From assembly GCA_937969105.1 (NCBI GenBank), contig CALBUZ010000166.1:1-12652 (forward strand): DNA of 12,652 nt, in the 5' to 3' direction. Both the position numbers and the translations under genes were made by a program. Positions 1-6,512 of the stretch are shown in pieces (within the stretch, counting starts at the first letter, position 1; each line of letters begins with the position of its first letter). The notes under the pieces are model-generated. The model saw only the letters and a program-made list of their open reading frames with translations. It ran no database searches and was not told the DNA's origin. Source of the stretch: an uncultured Collinsella sp. (GTDB taxonomy: Bacteria; Actinomycetota; Coriobacteriia; Coriobacteriales; Coriobacteriaceae).

Positions 1-371
1 TACTCCACCAGTTCGCGAAAAGAAAGATAGGTGGCGGCCTGAAGTGCGCAAAGCTCAACGCCAACAATGTAGATGTCATCTTCTAGCTCTATAAAACGCG
101 AGCATGAGAATCGCTTTGACGAAACGTGGCATCGACAGTCCATCGCGTAGCGCGCGTTCCTGCGGTCAAACACCATCACCTCGAGGGATTCATTTGCGTC
201 GCGGGCGATATCATGTTTGGTAAGCCATTCTGCGGCCGCGTCGAGGAGCGTTCCGGTGGGGCACGATCCGTAAATTGCGACAGGGCTGCAGGACTCGATG
301 TCTTTCGCAGACACCGAATGCGCGGCCTGGTAGACCGCTTTTGCCGTGGTATGTGACAATACGATACTCAT
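1..371 (-). CDS. AbiEi/DUF559-like family protein, N-terminal part (cut by window edge)
   Basis: An uninterrupted minus-strand frame starts at ATG 371-369 and runs off the left edge, giving 123 residues. It begins MSIVLSHTTAKAVYQAA and later reads LEVMVF, then DCRCHV, then DDIYIVGVELCALQAATYLS. This order aligns with the N-terminal third of the protein at 8611-9660 (LHVLAQ, DRIVRHV, FGLDVASPLFTLLTLASSVS), so the two look like diverged paralogues. I associate this layout with a Coriobacteriia family resembling AbiEi antitoxins with a C-terminal DUF559/Vsr-like nuclease fold; in this copy the nuclease part would lie outside the window. No good Shine-Dalgarno sequence precedes the ATG, which is preceded by an AT-rich gatatatacc. 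Function is unknown; a defence or antitoxin-like role is only a family-level guess. Confidence 0.7.
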   Translation of the reverse strand, partial: MSIVLSHTTAKAVYQAAHSVSAKDIESCSPVAIYGSCPTGTLLDAAAEWLTKHDIARDANESLEVMVFDRRNARYAMDCRCHVSSKRFSCSRFIELEDDIYIVGVELCALQAATYLSFRELVE

Positions 372-723
372 GGTATATATCGTGTCAGCTAATGTTGTGT
401 TGATGACGCTGAGCGGAAAAGTCGTTTTAGAGGTCTAACCAAATGCTGTCCAAAAACTTGACGCAATAATGGACACGTTCACCCTAAATAAATGTTTTCG
501 CTGCTCAGCTATAGCATAGAAATACTCAATTGCTGCACATTTGGTATCGATGCATCACCATCCGACAACGAATTACGTGTCGGGAATTGGCCGAAATCGT
601 TCAAAATGAGGGTTCAGAATTTGTGAAGTGCGGGCCTGCTTGTGGAACGTAGGGCGACCCCGCCGCGAGGTTTCTCGCTGCGGGGCCACTCGTGATCTAC
701 GCCGTGGTTTGTCGTAGACGTTT
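372..723. other. Gene-free AT-richer intergenic stretch
   Basis: No convincing gene is seen here. The first 230 bases are clearly AT-richer than the neighbouring genes. It contains an inverted repeat TGTCCA-N17-TGGACA (447-475), and a small imperfect hairpin at 562-583 with arms CCGACA/TGTCGG and an inner CG/CG pair. A TTGACG at 458-463 has no good -10 partner at normal spacing. The right end holds the GC-rich hairpin listed separately. The 5' end of the leftward gene must be expressed from here, but no strong promoter could be picked out. Confidence 0.5.
658..685 (-). terminator. GC-rich hairpin 3' of the exonuclease gene
   Basis: A stem of 12 positions (658-669 with 674-685) has one mismatch and a 4-nt loop, and lies about 38 bases beyond the stop codon of the exonuclease gene. 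No T-run follows on either strand, so it would be a tail-less terminator or an mRNA 3' stabiliser rather than a classical intrinsic terminator. Confidence 0.45.
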
Positions 724-1692
724 CTACTTGGCAAACAGGTTCTTGAGGTTGAACTCGGCTTGGACGGTACGGAGCATGAGGTCAGTGTCGTCGAGGCCCA
801 GATGCTGCTCGTTGGCGTCGGCGGCGAGGGTGCCACGGCGGCGTGCCCAGTTCTCGAGCGCAGCGGGCGCGGACTCGCGGGGGAGCGAGCGCACGTCGGC
901 GTCCAAGCTGCGGCAGATCTGGCGCGAGTCGATGACGATGATCTTGCCTGCGCGGCGTGCCTCGGCATAACCGTCCAGATGAATTTTGAACCAGCTGTCC
1001 TCGAAGGCGGCATTATGTGCCATATAGGGATACTTCTTCATGAGCTTGAGCAGCTGCTTCTGCAGCTCCTTGTTCTCGCGGAACGGCTTTTTGCCGTCGA
1101 TGTCGTCCCAGGTAATGTGATGGATGTTCGATAGTGGCACATCCTCGCCGCGGTAGATGTCGGGCAGGCCGCAGTAGTGCGCCTCGGCGTCATGCGGCAC
1201 GGCGTCGCTGGTGAGATCCATAATCTCCCAGCCCACGTTGAGGATGTAGCCGCGCTCGGGCGCGCGACCGGTGGTCTCGATGTCGATGCCGAGCACCGTG
1301 CCCTGGATAGGCTTGCGGGCATAGGCCACGCCGAGTGCGTCGCGGTCACCGCGGATCTCGCGCATGACCGATGCGGCGGTGCGTTTTTGCATCTTGCCGA
1401 TGGCAGCGCAGGTGTCGGCATCGGACAGGCCGCGCGAGAGCGTCGCGGGCGTCACGTTGCGCAGGCGCGCCTCGCCAATCTGGTCGCATAGGTCGCGGTT
1501 GCGGTCGGCCAGGTCGCGCACAGTAGCAAAGTCGAAGCCGGGGTCGCCCTCGGCGGTAAAGTACTCGGTCTCGAGCACCTTGAGGGCCTCCTCGCCCTTC
1601 TGGCGCTCGGACTCCATGGCGCCGTGGTCGCCGTAGATAAACATGGGGATAAACGGCTGTCGCTCGTATTCGAGTGCTTGCGATACGTTCAT
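724..1692 (-). CDS. DEDDh-type 3'-5' exonuclease (DnaQ-like fold)
   Basis: This 322-residue protein should be a metal-dependent 3'-5' exonuclease of the DEDDh class, acting in the cytoplasm on DNA or RNA ends. The three exonuclease motifs are in order: GIDIETTG with D137 and E139 (Exo I), AHNAAFEDSW with E231/D232 after H226-N227 (Exo II), and HLGLDD with H297 and D302 (Exo III, spacing of the DEDDh subclass). Residues 1-130 precede the nuclease domain, are rich in charged residues and match nothing I recognise; most small DEDDh exonucleases lack such an extension. The start is supported by AAGGAG at 1699-1704, six bases before the ATG. It is divergent from the metal exporter gene and probably monocistronic. 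Substrate is unknown; a polymerase epsilon-subunit role is possible but the N-terminal extension argues for a separate enzyme. Confidence 0.85.
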   Translation of the reverse strand: MNVSQALEYERQPFIPMFIYGDHGAMESERQKGEEALKVLETEYFTAEGDPGFDFATVRDLADRNRDLCDQIGEARLRNVTPATLSRGLSDADTCAAIGKMQKRTAASVMREIRGDRDALGVAYARKPIQGTVLGIDIETTGRAPERGYILNVGWEIMDLTSDAVPHDAEAHYCGLPDIYRGEDVPLSNIHHITWDDIDGKKPFRENKELQKQLLKLMKKYPYMAHNAAFEDSWFKIHLDGYAEARRAGKIIVIDSRQICRSLDADVRSLPRESAPAALENWARRRGTLAADANEQHLGLDDTDLMLRTVQAEFNLKNLFAK

Positions 1693-1710
1693 ATGCTGCT
1701 CCTTGGACGG

Positions 1711-1725
1711 GCCGCGTCACGCGGC
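1711..1725 (-). promoter_or_regulatory. 5'-leader hairpin before the exonuclease ribosome binding site
   Basis: A perfect inverted repeat GCCGCG-TCA-CGCGGC ends six bases before the AAGGAG ribosome binding site of the exonuclease gene. In the mRNA it would form a compact GC stem next to the Shine-Dalgarno sequence. A role in translation or mRNA stability is inference. Confidence 0.35.
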
Positions 1726-1752
1726 TCGGGGTTACTGAGTTGTGGCGAGATG

Positions 1753-1774
1753 ATAGTTTACCATGGGCAACTAT
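1753..1774. promoter_or_regulatory. 22-bp palindrome, candidate operator between divergent genes
   Basis: The sequence has arms ATAGTT and AACTAT around a central CCATGG, all sharing one symmetry axis at 1763.5, so 18 of 22 positions are self-complementary. It abuts the -35 hexamer of the exporter promoter (TTGGCA, 1774-1779) and lies in the leader or promoter zone of the divergent exonuclease gene. Size and symmetry fit a dimeric repressor site. A DtxR/MntR-type metalloregulator would make sense beside a metal exporter, but no regulator gene is in the window and I do not recognise the exact box. Confidence 0.5.
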
Positions 1775-1820
1775 TGGCACCGCGCCCGGGACAACTACAA
1801 TACCCTAGTTGACCGCTAGG
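1774..1820 (+). promoter_or_regulatory. Sigma-70-like promoter of the metal exporter with a small downstream inverted repeat
   Basis: TTGGCA (1774-1779) and TACAAT (1796-1801) are separated by 16 bases and point toward the exporter gene, predicting a start near 1808. CCTAG-N7-CTAGG (1804-1820) straddles that predicted start and could be a second protein-binding site. A second TACAAT at 1826-1831 has TTGACC only 11 bases upstream, too close for a normal promoter. The resulting leader of about 55 bases is too short for a manganese riboswitch. Confidence 0.55.
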
Positions 1821-1863
1821 ACTTTTACAATGCTGCCGAAAGACACGAAAGGTTCCATCCGTC

Positions 1864-2946
1864 ATGGATTTACTGATTGATATTCTGCTCGACGCCGGTA
1901 AGGACACGCTGTCGTTGGTGCCGTTTTTGTTGGTGACGTATCTTGCTCTCGAGACACTTGAGCACGTTGCGGGCGTTCGCGTCAACGGCGCTATCAAGCG
2001 CGCCGGTGCCGCGGGTCCGGTTGTCGGATCGTTGTTGGGCATGGTGCCGCAGTGCGGATTTTCGGCCATGGCAGCAACGCTGTACGCCGGCCGTGTCGTG
2101 ACGCTGGGCACGCTGGTCGCCGTGTTCCTCTCGACCTCAGACGAGATGTTGCCGCTGTTGCTCGCCGAGCAAGTACCCGTGCAGACCATGGCGATGCTGC
2201 TCGCCTCGAAGGCGCTGATCGCTCTGGTCACGGGCTTTATCGTGGATGCGGCTATCCGTGGCCTTCGTCGTAATGCCCGCGCGCATGCGGCGATTCGCCG
2301 TACCGTGCTGGGGACCGCTGCCAATCCGGCTCATGTGAACTGTGCGCACGACGACCATACCGGGGGCGACATCATTGACGAAGTGGCCGAGGCGGGCGTA
2401 AGTGCCGATCACATCCACGAGCTGTGCGAGCGCGATCATTGCGGCTGTGATGAAGACGAGGACGAACACGAACACGGACATGGCCACGACCACGGTCACG
2501 CGGACGCACACGAGCACCACCACGGTCACAGCCACTCCCACGAGGGCGCGCCCGTTCTGTCGATCATCCGCAGCGCCATCTCACATACCGTGCAGGTATC
2601 GGTATTCATTTTCCTGGTGACGCTGATTCTGGTCGCCGTCCTCGAGACCTTTGGTGAGTCCGCAATCGAGCAGTTCCTGCGCGGCAATGAGACGCTCGCC
2701 GTCCTGGGCTCGGCGCTTGTCGGTCTGATCCCCAACTGCTCTGCTAGCGTCGTTATTACGCAGTTGTACCTCGAAGGTGCGCTGCAGCTGGCGCCGATGC
2801 TCGCCGGCACGCTCATTTCCGCCGGCGTGGGCTACCTGGTGCTGTTCCGTACCAACCGCAGCGCTCGCGAAAATGCCGTGTTCCTGGTCATGATGTACGT
2901 CATCGGCGCCGGTTGGGGACTCGTTCTCTCCGCCTTCGGCCTCTAA
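1864..2946 (+). CDS. Putative heavy-metal/manganese exporter, ArsP_2 family, with His-rich loop
   Basis: This 360-residue membrane protein matches the ArsP_2 family (putative 10-TM heavy-metal exporter; often annotated as putative manganese transporter or arsenic efflux protein). Two hydrophobic halves (about 15-135 and 235-360) are related: each carries a re-entrant-looking motif, MVPQCGFS at 60-67 and LIPNCSAS at 288-295, followed by a similar helix. Between them, residues 157-226 hold 19 histidines and 4 cysteines with acidic runs (EHEHGHGHDHGH), a likely cytosolic metal-binding loop. D93-E94 lie in a hydrophobic stretch of the first half only. The ATG is preceded by AAAGG at 1848-1852, a rather long 11 bases away. 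It is a single-gene unit between its own promoter and a strong terminator. The transported metal cannot be decided from sequence; manganese or zinc is plausible from the loop. Confidence 0.85.
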   Translation: MDLLIDILLDAGKDTLSLVPFLLVTYLALETLEHVAGVRVNGAIKRAGAAGPVVGSLLGMVPQCGFSAMAATLYAGRVVTLGTLVAVFLSTSDEMLPLLLAEQVPVQTMAMLLASKALIALVTGFIVDAAIRGLRRNARAHAAIRRTVLGTAANPAHVNCAHDDHTGGDIIDEVAEAGVSADHIHELCERDHCGCDEDEDEHEHGHGHDHGHADAHEHHHGHSHSHEGAPVLSIIRSAISHTVQVSVFIFLVTLILVAVLETFGESAIEQFLRGNETLAVLGSALVGLIPNCSASVVITQLYLEGALQLAPMLAGTLISAGVGYLVLFRTNRSARENAVFLVMMYVIGAGWGLVLSAFGL

Positions 2947-2957
2947 GTAGGCCTAAC

Positions 2958-3032
2958 AAAACGGGCTTCAAAATAGCCATGCTCGGCGCCTGCACAATGC
3001 GGCGATGCATGGCATTTTGAAGCCCGTTTTTT
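2958..3032 (+). terminator. Long-stem intrinsic terminator after the exporter gene
   Basis: AAAACGGGCTTCAAAAT at 2958-2974 pairs with ATTTTGAAGCCCGTTTT at the far side, and the stem continues inward with GCCATGC/GCATGGC. The right arm runs into TTTTTT. It starts about 11 bases after the exporter stop codon. The A-rich left edge means it could also stop leftward transcription. Confidence 0.9.
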
Positions 3033-3065
3033 GTTGAGCCATGGATCCTGTGTGCTCGTACCGCT

Positions 3066-3111
3066 CAAAACAAAAAGGCAGATTTCCGGACATATTCCAA
3101 AAATCTGCCTT
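3066..3111 (-). terminator. Intrinsic terminator of the DUF308-YaiI unit
   Basis: On the minus strand AAGGCAGATTT and AAATCTGCCTT (3075-3085 and 3101-3111) form a perfect 11-bp stem with a 15-base loop, followed by TTTTTGTTTT. It begins directly after the TAA at 3116-3114, so it clearly ends this two-gene transcript. Confidence 0.92.
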
Positions 3112-3113
3112 GG

Positions 3114-3596
3114 TTAGTGTAGCAGCTCGGTGAGGTTGCGTTTAAAGCGGGCGCGGTCTTCGCTGGTAAATGCCGCCGGTCCGCGGGTGCGTCCCCCGGC
3201 GCGGCGAACCTTCTTTTCCTCGTGGCGAATAAACAGCTGCATGTCGATGGTCGCCTTATCGTAGACGCGCCCGCGCGCGCCGATGGCGGCGGCATCGCGT
3301 CCGAGCACCATACTCGCCAGGCCTATGTCTTGTGTCACGACCACGTCGCCAGCCTGCAGGCGCTCGATAATGGCAAAGTCGGCGCTATCGGCTCCCACAC
3401 TCACATCGAGCGTCGTGACCCAAAAGCCCCGACGTGCGTGCTCGGCGTCGCGCGGATCGTCGCGGCGAATATGGCGTTCCAGGTTCTGCGTGCTGTTACC
3501 GGCGATAACGACGGCGACGCCCGCCCTCCGCGCGCAGTCGATCGACTCGCGCGTGACCGGGCAGGCGTCGGCATCAATAAAAAGCGTCTTTGGCAT
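3114..3596 (-). CDS. YaiI/YqxD family protein (UPF0178, DUF188)
   Basis: This 160-residue protein has the family signatures in order: DADACPV at 8-14, GADSAD at 68-73, VVTQDIGLA at 86-94, a GRVYDKATID segment near 109-118, and the basic C-terminal RRAGGRTRGPAAFTSEDRARF at 131-151. The family has a PIN-like fold with conserved aspartates (here D8, D10, D70, D73, D90), suggesting metal binding and possibly RNA cleavage, but no function is firmly established. Length is close to the usual 150 residues; the extra residues lie around 41-60, a charged stretch. Its ATG follows the TAG of the upstream membrane gene with no bases between, and no strong ribosome binding site is seen, so translation is probably coupled. 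A terminator follows the stop at once. Confidence 0.92.
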   Translation of the reverse strand: MPKTLFIDADACPVTRESIDCARRAGVAVVIAGNSTQNLERHIRRDDPRDAEHARRGFWVTTLDVSVGADSADFAIIERLQAGDVVVTQDIGLASMVLGRDAAAIGARGRVYDKATIDMQLFIRHEEKKVRRAGGRTRGPAAFTSEDRARFKRNLTELLH

Positions 3597-4199
3597 CTAG
3601 TGCACCAGTTTGCCAAACTGAATGGCGCGAACAATCAGCGTCACGCCAAACACCAGCAGCGCGGCGCCGCTAAAGATGACGAGCATCTTGGCCGACCACA
3701 GCGGATAGATAAACACGAACATGCCCGCGATGATGGAGAGCGCGCCGCTCAGGATGGCGAGGGCGCGGTTAGACGAAAGCTCGGACTCCAGAATCGACAT
3801 GACGCCCTCGACAATCCAGCCAAAGCCGGCGACGACCACCACGAGCGTGGTGAGCGTTGCGGTCGAGAAGGCCTGATTGCGCAGGATTATGACGCCGCCC
3901 AGAATGATGAGCAGGTTGGAGATGATGCTCGTAACGCGCCAGCCGGTGGGCAACAGCGGCTCGAAAACAGCGGTAAACAGCCTGATCGCGGCCGTGATCA
4001 CAAAGTAGAAGCCCAAGACGGTCGTTAGGAAGACGAGGGACTTGGCAGGCGCAAACAGCAGTGCGATGCCGGCGACGAGCGCCAAGATGCCCGTGATGGC
4101 GTAAATCCAGCGCACGGCCTTGACGGCCTTGCCTGCCATGCTTTTCTCGTCAAATCCAAATGCGCTCGATTGCTTGTCATCGTTCTTAAAGATGCCCAT
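3597..4199 (-). CDS. DUF308/HdeD-like membrane protein
   Basis: This 200-residue protein has a short charged N-terminus (1-28) and then six predicted membrane helices near 30-50, 53-75, 88-107, 112-136, 145-165 and 168-192. The repeated hairpin style, with glycine-rich helices such as ILALVAGIALLFAP and LSIIAGMFVFIYP, is typical of DUF308, which includes the acid-resistance protein HdeD. Both of these segments have the same A-G-x-x-(hydrophobic)-P rhythm, indicating internal duplication. Start choice is supported by AAAGGAG at 4205-4211, five bases before the ATG. It is the first gene of a two-gene unit with the YaiI-like protein. A stress-related role is a family-level guess only; no specific ligand or transport activity can be read from the sequence. 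Confidence 0.85.
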   Translation of the reverse strand: MGIFKNDDKQSSAFGFDEKSMAGKAVKAVRWIYAITGILALVAGIALLFAPAKSLVFLTTVLGFYFVITAAIRLFTAVFEPLLPTGWRVTSIISNLLIILGGVIILRNQAFSTATLTTLVVVVAGFGWIVEGVMSILESELSSNRALAILSGALSIIAGMFVFIYPLWSAKMLVIFSGAALLVFGVTLIVRAIQFGKLVH

Positions 4200-4433
4200 G
4201 ATGTCTCCTTTCCGTGCGGCGTAAGCCGTAGCTCTTGCAACCAGTATCGCCCAAGGGCGCCGTCGCGTGGGGCGGGAAGGGCGAATGGGAGCCTCACCTT
4301 CCCGAATTGTTATCTTTGTTCCCGCTTGGATGTGGGATATTCAACAGGTGTAGAACATTGCGGCTCTGTTCGTTATTGCCTACGTTTTAGGTTAGATTTT
4401 CTTAAGGACAATTGGCTTTTATTGGGGGTCCCT

Positions 4434-5105
4434 ATGAACGAAGCAGTTCCCGCGGTGCCGGCGAGCGCCGAGTCGATGGCAAAGCAGGGTTGCGAAAAGC
4501 TTGGCCTGGACACGTTTGACGCGCTGGTCCGCCGCGCCCGCACGTGCCGCCGATTTGACGAGTCCATGCGCGTGCCGCGCGAGTTTTTGCTCGAGCTGGC
4601 GGAGCTGGCGCACCTGGCTCCCTGTGGCGCCAATGCTCAGCGCCTGCGCTTTCATGTGGTGAGCGGTGCCGAGGATTGCGCGCGCGTGTTTGACGAGCTC
4701 GCGTGGGCCGGTGCGCTCAAGGATTGGTCGGGTCCCGATGAGGGCGAGCGCCCGACCGGCTACATCGCGATTCTTGCCGAGCGCGCTGTTCCGGGTAAGC
4801 CCGCCGCGTCCATCACCGAGGTCGACACGGGCATTGCCGCGCAGACGATGATGCTCGCCGCCCGCAGCGCCACGCCCGAGGTGGCTGCCTGCATGTTCAA
4901 GGCCTTTACGCCCCACGCGATCGATGCCATGGGGCTCGATAGCGACAAGTATGAGCTCAAGCTGATCATGGCGTTTGGCGTTCCGGCCGAGACGCAGGTG
5001 ATCGATGCGATCGATTCCAACCCCGACGGCTCAATTAATTACTGGCGCGACGAGGCGCAGGTGCACCACGTACCCAAGCGCCCGCTTGCCGACGTACTGG
5101 TGTAG
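4434..5105 (+). CDS. Nitroreductase family protein (FMN-dependent)
   Basis: This 223-residue protein should be an FMN-binding NAD(P)H-dependent oxidoreductase of the nitroreductase family; natural substrate unknown. Family features are the N-terminal RRARTCRRFDES (33-44) that contacts the FMN phosphate, the LAPCGANAQ segment (61-69), the DTGIAAQTMMLAA helix (131-143), and the C-terminal YWRDEAQVHHVPKRPL (203-218) common in clostridial and coriobacterial members. The frame is open far upstream to about 4170, but that extension crosses the leader of the divergent gene and is rich in non-coding-like residues. ATG 4434 is preceded by a GGGGG run at 4424-4428 and gives a family-sized protein; M15 is a possible internal start. 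It lies ahead of two histidine phosphatases on the same strand, 82 bases apart. Confidence 0.85.
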   Translation: MNEAVPAVPASAESMAKQGCEKLGLDTFDALVRRARTCRRFDESMRVPREFLLELAELAHLAPCGANAQRLRFHVVSGAEDCARVFDELAWAGALKDWSGPDEGERPTGYIAILAERAVPGKPAASITEVDTGIAAQTMMLAARSATPEVAACMFKAFTPHAIDAMGLDSDKYELKLIMAFGVPAETQVIDAIDSNPDGSINYWRDEAQVHHVPKRPLADVLV

Positions 5106-5137
5106 CTGAGCGTCACCGCGGTGTGATCCGGCGGTAA

Positions 5138-5172
5138 ACCACCACAAAGGTACCTGTCCCCTTTGCGGTGGT
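5138..5172. repeat. Imperfect hairpin between nitroreductase and histidine phosphatase
   Basis: ACCACC-A-CAAAGG (5138-5150) pairs with CCTTTG-C-GGTGGT (5160-5172) around a 9-base loop, giving 12 of 13 paired positions. It lies midway between two co-directional genes, has no T-run, and its right arm ends four bases before the purine-rich ribosome binding site (from 5177) of the next gene. It could be a tail-less attenuator, an mRNA-processing site, or one copy of a dispersed palindromic repeat; the window alone cannot decide. Confidence 0.5.
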
Positions 5173-5187
5173 GCGAGGGGAGGACGT

Positions 5188-5730
5188 GTGGCAGATTTGT
5201 ATTTGGTGCGGCATGGGCAGACTGAGCTCAACGTGCAGAACATTTTGCAGGGTGGGCACGATTCGCCGCTTACGGCGCGCGGGCGCGAGCAGGCGCTGGC
5301 GACGCGCGCGGCGTTTGAGGCGCGTGGCGTGACCTTTGACCGTGTGTATTCCTCCCCGTTGGGCCGGGCGCGGCGTACGGCTGAGCTAATTGCTGGCGAG
5401 GGCTGCTCGATAGAGCTGGTCGATGACCTACGCGAGTGGCATTTGGGCTCGCTGGAGGGCACATCAAATCGCGATATGCCGCCGCAGCCCTGGGGTGATT
5501 ATCCGGTGGCCTTTGGTGGCGAGTCTGAAGTGCAGCTCCAGTCGCGTATGGTCGCGGTGCTGTCGCGCATCATGGCCAGGCCGCAGCACGACTGCGTGCT
5601 GGCGGTTTCCCACGGCTCAGCCTGCCAGGAGTTTCTTGAGTATGTGACTGGCAGGGGAGAGCTACCCGACAACGGAGCCGTGCTTCATTTTGGCTATTGC
5701 GACGGGGCGTTTTCGCTCCTTGATTGGTAA
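5188..5730 (+). CDS. Histidine phosphatase family protein (first of tandem pair)
   Basis: This 180-residue cytoplasmic protein belongs to the histidine phosphatase (phosphoglycerate mutase-like) superfamily. The catalytic motif LVRHGQT places H9 as the phospho-accepting histidine with R8; SSPLGRARRTAELI (55-68) supplies a phosphate-binding arginine (R60); LREWHLGSLEG (81-91) gives the acid E83; and SHGSA gives the second histidine H142. The start is GTG 5188, with GGGGAGG at 5177-5183 four bases upstream; this makes LYLVRHG fall at the normal N-terminal place. The usual members include cobalamin phosphatase CobC and broad-range phosphatases, and substrate cannot be read from sequence. The next gene is a paralogue starting 17 bases after this stop, so the two are surely co-transcribed. 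Confidence 0.9.
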   Translation: MADLYLVRHGQTELNVQNILQGGHDSPLTARGREQALATRAAFEARGVTFDRVYSSPLGRARRTAELIAGEGCSIELVDDLREWHLGSLEGTSNRDMPPQPWGDYPVAFGGESEVQLQSRMVAVLSRIMARPQHDCVLAVSHGSACQEFLEYVTGRGELPDNGAVLHFGYCDGAFSLLDW

Positions 5731-5747
5731 CGAACGAAAGGACCCCT

Positions 5748-6383
5748 ATGAATAAAGATCTGTATCTGGTCCGTCATGGACAGACGATATTCAACCTCAA
5801 GCGTATCATTCAGGGGTGGAGTGACTCGCCGCTTACGCAGTTGGGTTGCGACCAGGCGGCGCGCGCCGGCATGTTTTTACGTGCGCGCGGCATTGAGCCC
5901 GATCATGCCTACACCTCCACGCTTCATCGCACCGAGCAGACTATCGCCAACTTGTGGCCGGGCTTGGCGTACGAGCGCCTGGACGGCCTGCGTGAGTGGT
6001 TCTTTGGCGACTTTGAGGCCGAGCGCGTGATGCTCATGCCCGAGCGCCCGTGGCGCGACTTCTATCGCCAGTTTGGCGGCGAGGGCCAGATGCAGGTGCG
6101 CGAGCGCATGGTGGCGACGTTGACCGATCTTATGCGTCGCCCGGACCACGAGTGCGTGCTCGCGGTGAGCCACGGCTCGGCCATCAAGGAGTTCATGGAC
6201 CACGTGAAGGGTGCGGCGGCTGATGAGCGCGATCGCGTGCCGGGCAACTGCTCGGTGCTGCATTTCGTGTTTGACGACGAGGCCGGTACGTTTGAGCTGG
6301 TCGAAGTCTTTACGCAGGAAGATTATGCGCGCGAGCTGGGGCTTGAACCGCTCGTGGCTACTGCGGGTCCGCAGCGCGGATAA
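5748..6383 (+). CDS. Histidine phosphatase family protein (second of tandem pair)
   Basis: A 211-residue paralogue of the preceding protein. Shared landmarks are DLYLVRHGQT (R9, H10), the QG-x-x-DSPLT segment (22-30), the YTSTLHRTEQT phosphate-binding segment (55-65, R61), LREWFFGDFE (81-90, E83) and VLAVSHGSA (137-145, H142). It differs by a longer C-terminal tail of about 30 residues after the core. ATG 5748 is chosen because GAAAGGA (5736-5742) sits five bases upstream; an in-frame TTG at 5724 would overlap the previous stop codon and has no ribosome binding site. The tandem arrangement points to gene duplication followed by divergence of substrate. Substrate is unknown. A strong terminator hairpin follows 47 bases after the stop. 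Confidence 0.9.
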   Translation: MNKDLYLVRHGQTIFNLKRIIQGWSDSPLTQLGCDQAARAGMFLRARGIEPDHAYTSTLHRTEQTIANLWPGLAYERLDGLREWFFGDFEAERVMLMPERPWRDFYRQFGGEGQMQVRERMVATLTDLMRRPDHECVLAVSHGSAIKEFMDHVKGAAADERDRVPGNCSVLHFVFDDEAGTFELVEVFTQEDYARELGLEPLVATAGPQRG

Positions 6384-6430
6384 CGCGAGCGCGGCGGCAC
6401 GGGTCGCCGGCATAACTTCTCGACGCGAAA

Positions 6431-6467
6431 GGGGCGGAGATGCATGTACCTGCTGCATCTCCGCCCC
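6431..6467 (+). terminator. Terminator hairpin between convergent genes
   Basis: GGGGCGGAGATGCA (6431-6444) and TGCATCTCCGCCCC (6454-6467) form a perfect 14-bp stem with a 9-base loop, followed by CTGTTTGTTG. The complementary strand reads TTTCGCG after the stem, so it may also serve the leftward DUF1015-like gene, whose stop codon is about 45 bases away. Confidence 0.88.
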
Positions 6468-6512
6468 CTGTTTGTTGAGCTGCCGATTATTGTGCTGGGC
6501 GGTCTGGTCTTG

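Noticed and set aside
447..475. TGTCCA-N17-TGGACA inverted repeat as an insertion-sequence end or promoter operator
   Set aside because: Six-base arms are weak evidence, no transposase trace or second end is near, and the TTGACG inside has no -10 partner at a normal distance.
1802..1863. Manganese (yybP-ykoY) riboswitch upstream of the exporter
   Set aside because: The leader predicted from the promoter is only about 55 bases and lacks the paired-loop structure; the space is too short for the riboswitch.
4170..4433. N-terminal extension of the nitroreductase to an upstream start
   Set aside because: The extension overlaps the leader of the divergent DUF308 gene, has no family similarity, and a good start with a G-rich ribosome binding site exists at 4434.
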